Positions 37,999 to 44,508 of a stretch of 44,508 nucleotides of DNA are shown here, piece after piece. Position numbers and translations under genes: made by a program. Every line of letters starts with the position of its first letter. Within the stretch, counting starts at the first letter, position 1. The notes beneath the pieces are model-generated. The model saw only the letters and a program-made list of their open reading frames with translations, ran no database searches and was not told where the DNA came from. The stretch covers positions 1 to 44,508 of the forward strand of contig CAMCUO010000023.1 of assembly GCA_945879015.1 (NCBI GenBank). Direction: 5' to 3'. This DNA is from Chitinophaga pinensis (GTDB taxonomy: Bacteria; Bacteroidota; Bacteroidia; 2-12-FULL-35-15).

Positions 37999-39948
37999 TT
38001 ATTTTATTGGAACTTCAATGCTTACTGTTGTTCCTTTTCCAGGGTGTGAATCAAAATTAACATTGCCATTAAGGTATTCAATTCTTGATCGAATATTTTT
38101 TAATCCGATACCATTATTATTCACTTTGTTTACATCAAAACCAATTCCATTATCTTCAATCATCAATGTTAATTCATTATTATGTCTAATGATCTGTATA
38201 TTTACAATCGTTGCCTGTGAATGTTTGATGATGTTGTTCACTAATTCCTGAAGTACTCTAAATAGAATTGTTTCCATTGTACTTTCCAGTCGTTCGTTCA
38301 AACCATTTATATCTAATTCAATTTTTAAATTATCTGTGTGACTGATACGATTTAAGAATTCACGAACGGCAAGTGCTAGTCCCGATTTTAGCAATGCATT
38401 TGGCATCATACTGTGTGAAACACTTCTCACCTCTTTCACGGAATCATCTATTAAATCCAATGCATTTTGCATCATTATTTTCTGATGTTCATCTTCCAGT
38501 TTTAAATTGGATTGAAGGCTACTCATGTTAAGTTTAACAGCAGAAAGTTGCTGACCAACTCCATCATGTAATTCTAGTGCAATTCGCATACGTTCTTTTT
38601 CTTCAGCCTCAATGATTGCCTTTGACCGTAATTCTTGCTGCTTGATCAATTCTACTTGAAATAATCCTTTTTGTTTCAGTTTATAACGGTTGTATAATAA
38701 CAGCGATAATAGTATTATGGCTACAAAGGAAAAGATCAAAAGATTCCTTTGAGTTGCTTGTTCTTTTATTATGGCTTCTTTCAATACATTATCCGTGCTT
38801 AACAGTTGATTTTCCTGTTCTTTTTTTTCTGTGTCGTATTTGGTTTGCATTTCTGCAATCTGTTTAGTGCTTTCTTCGGAGAATATAGAATCTTTTAATG
38901 CATCGTACTTCTGAAAATATTCCATCGCCTGTGGATCTTTGCTTTTGATATAAAGTTTTGCCAACGATTTATATGCTAGCCGTTCCACTGAACGGATATT
39001 ATTCTTTTTTGAAATTCCTAATGCTTTTAATAAATATGATTCCGCAAAAGCATAATTAGAAAGATCAGTATAAACAAGTCCGATGTTGCAGGAATATTTT
39101 GCTTCTCCATGTGCATCATCATATTTAATACTCATTTCTAAAGCTTTTTGATAAGCATTCAAGCCTTTTTCAGTTTGTCCCATATTCCGATAAATCTGCC
39201 CCAGATTATTAACACAAGCAGAATAATTATCATAATCATCAGTTGAGAGAAATAATTCAGAACCTTTTATAAGATTTTCAATCGCGAGCGCGTATTTTTT
39301 TTGCTTTTCAAATACAACGGCTTTGCTTGAATATGTTACGCCCAATGAATACTTGTCTCCAATTTTTTTATTAATTTCTAAAGCTTTATCCCAATATTCA
39401 AACGCCTTGTCATAATTATCCTGCTGATTATAAAGCTCCCCAATGTTATTATAAGTAAAAGCAATGTATTTTTGATTTCCCAGATTTTGATAGATGGTAA
39501 GTATTTGCAACTGTTTTTCCAATGACTTTGCATAATTGCCCATATTGTGATAAATAATTGCAATTTTATTTAAGGATGAAGCAATCAGGGCCTGATCATT
39601 TAATTTTTCTCTTATGGATAGAGATTTTTCATAGGCACTTAATGCTTCAGGTAAATTTCCTCTTTGATAATAAATTATTCCTACATCATTATACCCCTGA
39701 GCAATAGCTTTCTGTCCATTAAGTTTTAAAGCTAGTTCAAGCTCTTGTTTGGCAAAATCCAAAGCTTTTAACTTATCGGCATTTTTTAGTTCCCAGGAAA
39801 GATCACTTAGAATTTTAAGTTTTATTGTATCATGAACGCTGGGTAGCACCTTCTGCAAACTATCTATTAAGTGCTGGTTTTGTGCAGGTAGTAATTTTAA
39901 GAAAAGGCAAAGTATAAATAGTACGGAATAAGGTTTTATATTTTTCAT
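37999..39948 (-). CDS. TPR-containing sensor histidine kinase (HisKA_3 type)
   Basis: Sensor kinase of the NarX/DesK class, 649 residues from the ATG at 39948; a start at 39969 would add seven residues and overlap the amidase gene by 20 bp. A signal segment (SVLFILCLFLKLLPAQ) is followed by about seven TPR repeats (about 60-345, for example AYEKSLSIREKL, YNNIGELYNQQDNYDKAF), a coiled coil, one membrane helix (NLLIFSFVAIILLSLLLY) and a HisKA_3 domain with phospho-acceptor His461 (LELHDGVGQQLS). The ATPase domain has an N-box (ELVNNIIKHS) and G-boxes (DNGIGFD, GIGLKNIRSR). The periplasmic TPRs suggest sensing through protein contact. It forms an operon with the downstream regulator. Confidence 0.93.
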   Translation of the reverse strand: MKNIKPYSVLFILCLFLKLLPAQNQHLIDSLQKVLPSVHDTIKLKILSDLSWELKNADKLKALDFAKQELELALKLNGQKAIAQGYNDVGIIYYQRGNLPEALSAYEKSLSIREKLNDQALIASSLNKIAIIYHNMGNYAKSLEKQLQILTIYQNLGNQKYIAFTYNNIGELYNQQDNYDKAFEYWDKALEINKKIGDKYSLGVTYSSKAVVFEKQKKYALAIENLIKGSELFLSTDDYDNYSACVNNLGQIYRNMGQTEKGLNAYQKALEMSIKYDDAHGEAKYSCNIGLVYTDLSNYAFAESYLLKALGISKKNNIRSVERLAYKSLAKLYIKSKDPQAMEYFQKYDALKDSIFSEESTKQIAEMQTKYDTEKKEQENQLLSTDNVLKEAIIKEQATQRNLLIFSFVAIILLSLLLYNRYKLKQKGLFQVELIKQQELRSKAIIEAEEKERMRIALELHDGVGQQLSAVKLNMSSLQSNLKLEDEHQKIMMQNALDLIDDSVKEVRSVSHSMMPNALLKSGLALAVREFLNRISHTDNLKIELDINGLNERLESTMETILFRVLQELVNNIIKHSQATIVNIQIIRHNNELTLMIEDNGIGFDVNKVNNNGIGLKNIRSRIEYLNGNVNFDSHPGKGTTVSIEVPIK

Positions 39949-39949
39949 T

Positions 39950-41227
39950 TTATTTATTTGTTGAAACATAATTTAAAATTCCTTTAAAATAAGCATCTGC
40001 AACTTGTTGTATACGTTTGTTTTTTGTTTTGTCCGTTTCAGCAGACAATAACTTACATTCATTGATATTGTCTTGGTATAATGTTTCACCATAAACAATA
40101 GGAGAATGAATATATCTCGGCAATTGTAAATTTCTACAATACACTCCATTCGCTTCGGTTGGTAAACAACCTTCAATTAAATATTTTGCATCTCTTGCTG
40201 AAGCTGTTGGAACATTTAATTCGCTTTCAAATTTTTTTATAACAGAAGAACTAATTGCAATCGATTTTTCTAAATCGTCAGTAATTAATAATCTTAAAAA
40301 TTCAAAACGTTTTTCTTTTGTTATCAAATCATTTTTCATAAAAGCTCCGCCTACAAAACACATGTTGAAATTTTTATCCGTTGTTTTTATCCAATCCAAA
40401 TTTGTTTCATCTACATTATAATGAATAACGACAGTGTAATCGGGATTGAAATTATTAATGAGTTCCACTCGTTTTGCTAATTCCAAATCACGAAAAATAA
40501 CTCTGAAAATATCTCTGTCTTTTGCTTTTGAACTATTAAAATAATCTTTTTGCCAAGCTTTAATTTCTCCGATTTTATATAAACTGTCGACAGCATTTTT
40601 TAAATCATCTTTTTTCCATTGCTGATAGGTTTTTCCGAAGGCACATTTATCTGCTGTGCGAGTTAAGAAAACAGTGGCACCTTCTTTTTCTAATTTCTCT
40701 TTTAATAAGATTGCAGTTGCATAAGTAAGAATGCCTTCTGCAATTTCAATGGAGTCTTTTATTCCATTTATACTATCACCTTTGATAATGATGTGCTTTT
40801 TTTCCAAATCGCCCATTTCAAAATCATTGGCAATGTGGCCTGGATCAATGGCGATTTTTAAGCCTTGCAATTTTTTTTCAGAACGATTGTATCCTATATA
40901 TATTCCATCTTGAATAAGTGAAGTGAATTTTCCTGATTTGTATTTTTCCATCAGACTCTCCGATGAATGCTTTTGACATGTCATTTTAAATAGATACATG
41001 TCGAGCCAGTCGATCTGAAACTCAATTTTGTGATTTATTTTATCGGTTGGGGAAGCATACATCTTTATTCCATCCTTATCAATGGAATAATATCCCGACA
41101 ATGCTTTTTCCTTGTCTAAATAATTCTGTGCTTTCTCAGTGTGGTATTTTATTTTAGACTGAACATCAACTTGTGAAACACAAGTCAATGTGAATAATAA
41201 TATTAATACTGTTATAAAATATTTCAT
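39950..41227 (-). CDS. N-acetylmuramoyl-L-alanine amidase (Amidase_3-like)
   Basis: Predicted exported zinc amidase that cleaves peptide stems from peptidoglycan. The 425-residue protein has a signal peptide (ITVLILLFTLTCVSQ). The amidase_3 pattern is present: LKIAIDPGHIA (first zinc His), a glutamate in SIEIAEGILTYATA, ATVFLTRTAD, and YTVVIHYNVDE (second zinc His). The first 120 residues are an extra helical region without a known name. The C-terminal region (IEGCLPTEANGVYCRNL) replaces the usual glutamate motif and is less typical, so activity is likely but not certain. Its stop is 1 bp before the kinase start, which suggests translational coupling of a wall enzyme with a two-component system. 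Confidence 0.82.
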   Translation of the reverse strand: MKYFITVLILLFTLTCVSQVDVQSKIKYHTEKAQNYLDKEKALSGYYSIDKDGIKMYASPTDKINHKIEFQIDWLDMYLFKMTCQKHSSESLMEKYKSGKFTSLIQDGIYIGYNRSEKKLQGLKIAIDPGHIANDFEMGDLEKKHIIIKGDSINGIKDSIEIAEGILTYATAILLKEKLEKEGATVFLTRTADKCAFGKTYQQWKKDDLKNAVDSLYKIGEIKAWQKDYFNSSKAKDRDIFRVIFRDLELAKRVELINNFNPDYTVVIHYNVDETNLDWIKTTDKNFNMCFVGGAFMKNDLITKEKRFEFLRLLITDDLEKSIAISSSVIKKFESELNVPTASARDAKYLIEGCLPTEANGVYCRNLQLPRYIHSPIVYGETLYQDNINECKLLSAETDKTKNKRIQQVADAYFKGILNYVSTNK

Positions 41228-41281
41228 TTCTCTGTGTAACTCTTATTTTCTCCCTTTTCTCTGTGTTGAAAAACCGGTTAA

Positions 41282-41327
41282 CCAAAATTAATCATTTATA
41301 AGGTTGAATTATTTATGCGTAATTTTG
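41282..41327. promoter_or_regulatory. Divergent -7 boxes for amidase operon and arfB
   Basis: TAATTTTG occurs on the minus strand at 41289-41282 (55 bp before the amidase ATG) and on the plus strand at 41320-41327 (4 bp before the arfB ATG at 41332). Both match TAnnTTTG. A small palindrome around GGTTAACC lies near 41275-41282. Confidence 0.5.
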
Positions 41328-41331
41328 TTTT

Positions 41332-41736
41332 ATGAACATCAAAGGCATACAATTCGATTCGGAATTCAGTTTTAAAACCAGCAGGAGTGGAGGAGCTGGC
41401 GGACAAAATGTGAATAAAGTATCCACAAAAGTGGAACTGGATTTTGATGTTGTAAATTCTGCCTTACTTACCGAAGAACAAAAAGCAATTATCTTAAGCA
41501 AACTCTATAACAAAGTTACCAAAGATGGAATTCTTCAAGTCATTTCCCAGACTGAACGAAATCAACTAGGAAATAAAGAAATCGTCATCAAGAAATTTTA
41601 TGAGATGATTCATAAATGTTTTGTGGTTCAAAAAAAACGCAGACCAACAAAACCAAGTAAGGGTTCAAAAGAAAGACGATTGACTTCTAAAAAAAGAGAT
41701 TCGGATATTAAGAAGTTGAGGAAGAAAGATTGGTAG
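41332..41736 (+). CDS. arfB: Alternative ribosome-rescue factor ArfB
   Basis: Codon-independent peptidyl-tRNA hydrolase that frees ribosomes stalled on broken mRNA. The 134-residue product has the release-factor loop SGGAGGQNVNKVSTKVEL with catalytic GGQ at 23-25, and the basic C-terminal tail that enters the empty mRNA channel (KKRRPTKPSKGSKERRL and following Lys/Arg residues). It lacks the codon-reading domains of RF1/RF2, as expected for ArfB (YaeJ). It converges with the pseudouridine synthase gene, with only 2 bp between the stops. The -7 box is 4 bp before the ATG. Confidence 0.94.
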   Translation: MNIKGIQFDSEFSFKTSRSGGAGGQNVNKVSTKVELDFDVVNSALLTEEQKAIILSKLYNKVTKDGILQVISQTERNQLGNKEIVIKKFYEMIHKCFVVQKKRRPTKPSKGSKERRLTSKKRDSDIKKLRKKDW

Positions 41737-41738
41737 GT

Positions 41739-42425
41739 TTATCCAACACGTTTTACAAATTCATTCCACAAAACTTCATTCGGAGGAGGAGCAATAATTG
41801 TTACTGGTTCTTTTTTTACAGGATGAATAAATTCAACTTTCCTCGCATGTAAATGGATGGATGCATCTTTATTGCTTCTGTCAAAACCATATTTCAAATC
41901 GCCTTTTATAGGACAACCCATACTCGAAAGCTGCACTCTGATTTGATGGTGACGACCTGTAAGTGGTTTGACTTCTATCAGATGATAATTATCGGAGCTG
42001 GAAATTAATTCGTACTCCAATTCCGAACGCAAAGCACTAGGCGTTTCTTTTTCAAAAGCTTTCGACATATTTTTTGCTTCATTCTTTTTCAAGTAATGAA
42101 TTAAATGTCCGTTAATATTTTTTGGTTTGTTTTTTACTACTGCCCAATATGTTTTTTGAATCTCTTTAGTTTGAAACATCTGATTCAACCGTGTTAAAGC
42201 TTTACTCGTTTTTGCAAAAAGCACAATGCCACTAACTGGTCTGTCTATGCGATGAACAGTACCAATAAAAACTTCTCCTGGTTTGTTGTATTTTTCTTTG
42301 ATGTATTGTTTAACGAAATCGCTGAGAGGTGTGTCACCCGTTTTATCCCCCTGCACAATATCGGAAGGACGTTTATTTACAGCAATAATGTGGTTGTCTT
42401 CAAATAGTACTTGCAGTTGATTCAT
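41739..42425 (-). CDS. RluA-family pseudouridine synthase
   Basis: RNA-modifying enzyme that isomerises uridine to pseudouridine in rRNA or tRNA; the site is unknown. The 228-residue protein has the catalytic motif HRIDRPVSGIVLFAKT with Asp61, plus the RluA motifs NHIIAVNKRPSDIVQGD, EVKPLTGRHHQIRVQLSSMGCPI and LHARKVEFIHP. It has no S4 domain, which places it with the short, RluC-core or YlyB-like members. It starts 37 bp after the panB stop on the same strand, a pairing I recall from other Bacteroidota. The gap holds a short tandem repeat. Confidence 0.92.
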   Translation of the reverse strand: MNQLQVLFEDNHIIAVNKRPSDIVQGDKTGDTPLSDFVKQYIKEKYNKPGEVFIGTVHRIDRPVSGIVLFAKTSKALTRLNQMFQTKEIQKTYWAVVKNKPKNINGHLIHYLKKNEAKNMSKAFEKETPSALRSELEYELISSSDNYHLIEVKPLTGRHHQIRVQLSSMGCPIKGDLKYGFDRSNKDASIHLHARKVEFIHPVKKEPVTIIAPPPNEVLWNEFVKRVG

Positions 42426-42462
42426 TTTTTTTGTCTATTGTCTACTGCTTATTGTCTACTGA

Positions 42463-43281
42463 TTAGTACTGCTCATTCTTATTAGGAAAGTCTTTCGACT
42501 TCACATCTTTAATATAATTTCCAACTGCTCCTTTAATATCATCGTACAGATTTAAGTATCGTCTTAAAAATCTCGGATTAAATTCGTTATTCAAACCAAC
42601 CATATCGTGAAAAACAAGCACTTGTCCGTCAACGCCACCACCAGCACCAATTCCGATAACAGGAATGGTTACTTTTTTCGCAACTTTTTCTGCAAGTTTA
42701 GCAGGAATTTTTTCTAATACGATTGCAAAACATCCTGCTTTTTCTAATGCAACAGCATCTTCTACTAATTTTTTTGCTTCTGCTTCTTCTTTAGCTCGTA
42801 CGTTATAAGTTCCAAATTTATAAATGCTTTGAGGAGTTAATCCTAAATGTCCCATCACAGGAATTCCTGCTGTTAAAATTCTTTGTATCGATTCAGTTAC
42901 TTCTAATCCACCTTCAAGCTTTACAGCATGAGCTCCACTTTCTTTCATAATTCGGATAGCTGTGTTCAATGCTTCTTTAGAATTTCCTTGATAAGTTCCA
43001 AAAGGTAAATCCACTACAATCAACGCACGGTCAACTGCGCGAACAACAGAGGAAGCATGATAAATCATCTGGTCCAACGTGATTGGTAAAGTTGTTTCGT
43101 GTCCGGCCATAACATTGGATGCCGAATCTCCAACTAAAATAACATCTATACCAGCCGCATCCACAATTTTTGCCATTGTAAAATCGTATGCTGTTAGCAT
43201 GGATATTTTTTCACCACTTGTTTTCATTTCTTGCAAAACGTTTGTGGTTACTTTTTTTATTTCTTTCTTTTGTTTAGGCAT
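42463..43281 (-). CDS. panB: 3-methyl-2-oxobutanoate hydroxymethyltransferase
   Basis: First committed enzyme of pantothenate synthesis; it adds a hydroxymethyl group from methylene-tetrahydrofolate to ketoisovalerate. The 272-residue length is normal. It has the [17 protein letters not shown] start of the barrel, the metal-binding [19 protein letters not shown] (Asp52), [26 protein letters not shown], the catalytic Glu in AIVLEKIPA, and [15 protein letters not shown] followed by HDMVGL. A -7 box TAATTTTG lies 25 bp upstream (43314-43307). The rluA-like gene follows, probably in the same transcript. Confidence 0.96.
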   Translation of the reverse strand: MPKQKKEIKKVTTNVLQEMKTSGEKISMLTAYDFTMAKIVDAAGIDVILVGDSASNVMAGHETTLPITLDQMIYHASSVVRAVDRALIVVDLPFGTYQGNSKEALNTAIRIMKESGAHAVKLEGGLEVTESIQRILTAGIPVMGHLGLTPQSIYKFGTYNVRAKEEAEAKKLVEDAVALEKAGCFAIVLEKIPAKLAEKVAKKVTIPVIGIGAGGGVDGQVLVFHDMVGLNNEFNPRFLRRYLNLYDDIKGAVGNYIKDVKSKDFPNKNEQY

Positions 43282-43306
43282 TTTATTAATTTTAGGCTTG
43301 TGGATT

Positions 43307-43314
43307 CAAAATTA
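43307..43314 (-). promoter_or_regulatory. panB: panB -7 promoter box
   Basis: TAATTTTG on the minus strand fits TAnnTTTG and lies 25 bp before the panB ATG. Confidence 0.45.
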
Positions 43315-43412
43315 CAAATTGTTTTTGGGATTCCGTTTTTAAAGATTTTCAGCCGTTTATTTGCCAAAACCTACCGCCTGAAAAATTGTTGGTTTTAAAC
43401 CAAATTTATTGA

Positions 43413-43420
43413 TACTTTTG
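43413..43420 (+). promoter_or_regulatory. -7 box of the partial lipoprotein gene
   Basis: TACTTTTG fits TAnnTTTG and ends 18 bp before the ATG at 43439. A TTGG at about 43389-43392 may serve as the -33 element. Confidence 0.5.
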
Positions 43421-43438
43421 TGTATCAAATTAAGAAAA

Positions 43439-44508
43439 ATGAACAGATTAAAGAGAATTCTATTTAGTACCATTTTAGCAGGAACATTGCTGTTATCTGC
43501 CTGCAGTACCGATTTAGACGTTATTGGTGATTATAAAGAAACAATGGTTGTTTATGGACTGTTAGACCAAGCACAGCCTATTCAATATATCAAAATCAAT
43601 AAAGCTTTTTTAGGTGAAGGAGATGCTTTGATGTATGCACAAATAAAGGATTCTGTTCAGTTTGTAAATGCTTTAACTGTTGAGTTAAAACGTATTAAAA
43701 ATGGAGTACAAATGGGTGCTACCATACTTTTGACTCCTACCAATATGCCCAAAGATGCTGGTTTTTTCTATTCCGTAGACCAAACCAATGCTATTTATTC
43801 ATTTCCTACACCTGCCACTACAGCTACAAATGCTTTAAAGCCGGATAGCGAATACGAATTAACCATCACAAATGGTGAAACAGGGAATGTGGTTACAGCA
43901 AAAACTTCTTTGATTACTGATATTACTGGCTTTACTAATCCTGTTTCTCCCCCTGGTAGTGATTTTCAATTTGTTGTATTTGGTTCAGGTGGTGCAAATG
44001 CGCCTTTCAATGTGGTTTGGAATAGTGCACAAAATGCAAGATTGTATCAAGTAATTCTTCGCTTAAATTATGTGGATTCTACTGCTTCGGGCTTAGACAC
44101 TCAATCTGTTTCTTATACTTTGCCTGAGATTAGAATGGATGATGTTGATATTTCTGTTGAAGTAACACAGGCTACAAAAGGCCGTGATTTCTATAAGCAT
44201 ATAGGAAATACATTAACCGCGTATTCTGCATTGATACAGCGTGAAGTACTTAATGTTGATTTGCTATTAGTTGCTGGATCTAGTGATTTGAGCACATTTA
44301 TAGATGTAAATAAGCCATCAACTGGAATTATCCAGGAAAGACCCGAGTTTACAAATATCACAAATGGATTGGGTTTATTCTCATCTCGTTTAAACAGAGC
44401 TCCTCTTACTCGTAAATTGGATGGAACTTCATGGGATTCTTTGGCTTGCGGACAATATACTAAGCATCTTAAATTTTTAAATAGCGCAGGTATTCTTCCA
44501 GGTTGTTT
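43439..44508 (+). CDS. Lipoprotein, possibly DUF4249-like (partial, cut at window end)
   Basis: Open reading frame of at least 356 codons that runs past the right edge of the window, so its C-terminus is not seen. It starts MNRLKRILFSTILAG and has a lipobox LLSACSTD (Cys22). The mature part opens with a beta strand ETMVVYGLLDQAQPIQYI and continues through Ig-like strands (LKPDSEYELTITNGETG, FNVVWNSAQNARLYQVILR) to TNGLGLFSSRLNR and ACGQYTKHLKFLNSAG. The layout recalls DUF4249-type Bacteroidota lipoproteins, but this is from memory and weak. A -7 box lies 18 bp upstream. It is divergent from panB. Confidence 0.75.
   Translation, partial: MNRLKRILFSTILAGTLLLSACSTDLDVIGDYKETMVVYGLLDQAQPIQYIKINKAFLGEGDALMYAQIKDSVQFVNALTVELKRIKNGVQMGATILLTPTNMPKDAGFFYSVDQTNAIYSFPTPATTATNALKPDSEYELTITNGETGNVVTAKTSLITDITGFTNPVSPPGSDFQFVVFGSGGANAPFNVVWNSAQNARLYQVILRLNYVDSTASGLDTQSVSYTLPEIRMDDVDISVEVTQATKGRDFYKHIGNTLTAYSALIQREVLNVDLLLVAGSSDLSTFIDVNKPSTGIIQERPEFTNITNGLGLFSSRLNRAPLTRKLDGTSWDSLACGQYTKHLKFLNSAGILPGC

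Noticed and set aside
42431..42462. Tandem TTGTCTACTG-like words between panB and the pseudouridine synthase gene, considered as a CRISPR or regulatory array
   Set aside because: Only about three short imperfect copies without spacers; a simple intergenic repeat.
1..44508. tRNA, rRNA, CRISPR, prophage or transposase genes
   Set aside because: I looked through the intergenic gaps and gene products and saw no cloverleaf-like segment, direct-repeat array or mobile-element protein. A tRNA or covariance-model scan would settle the RNA part.

Overview
The window is AT-rich and comes from a member of the Bacteroidota, probably an environmental gliding or T9SS-bearing lineage. The evidence is a GldM homologue, secreted proteins with type IX (Por) C-terminal sorting domains, many SCKK/ACGS-type lipoboxes, two-component-regulator beta-propeller receptors, and promoters of the Bacteroidota type (-7 box TAnnTTTG, often within 5-25 nt of the start codon). 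I cannot name genus or species. No rRNA, tRNA, CRISPR array, transposase, integrase or phage gene was seen.

Layout. 1-5.1 kb is housekeeping: dnaX (minus), the rpsF-rpsR-rplI operon (plus), a ZIP metal transporter and a SAM methyltransferase (minus). 5.1-12.0 kb is a plus-strand phospho-signalling block: a membrane PP2C/SpoIIE phosphatase, a giant propeller-receptor SpoIIE phosphatase, a lipoprotein, and a SiaB-type kinase with its SiaC-type phosphoprotein target. 12.1-17.6 kb (minus) holds an anti-sigma factor that appears to be fused to the N-terminal stub of its lost ECF sigma factor, a TerB/ABCG-like transporter and two exported proteins of unknown role. 17.9-18.3 kb is a decayed T9SS-cargo pseudogene. 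18.4-24.6 kb (plus) carries an rRNA methyltransferase, pfkA, a YdcF-like protein, priA and a lipoprotein. 24.7-29.6 kb (minus) holds a gldM without gldK/L/N and a second propeller-SpoIIE receptor. 29.8-37.2 kb (minus) is a cell-surface block: a 1302-residue T9SS cargo, a SUMF1-fold protein, a lipoprotein and an outer-membrane barrel. 37.3-41.2 kb (minus) is an operon of amidase, TPR histidine kinase and LuxR-type response regulator. 41.3-44.5 kb holds arfB, an RluA-type synthase, panB and a lipoprotein cut by the window edge.

How the parts may work together. Three PP2C phosphatases share the same linker and catalytic core, and a SiaB/SiaC pair sits beside two of them. This fits a partner-switching circuit in which receptors at the envelope dephosphorylate SiaC; the diguanylate cyclase SiaD that SiaC activates in Pseudomonas is absent, so the output is unknown. 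Separately, a 40-bp element with 31 of 40 identical bases, headed by a perfect GTACTAGTAC dyad, lies in the same orientation upstream of the barrel/lipoprotein genes and of the SUMF1/T9SS-cargo genes. The adjacent response regulator is the natural candidate to bind it.

Other notable points are a predicted slippage site in dnaX that would make a gamma-like short form, palindromic repeats inserted in frame within priA (two) and a SpoIIE gene (one), and several long inverted repeats between genes.
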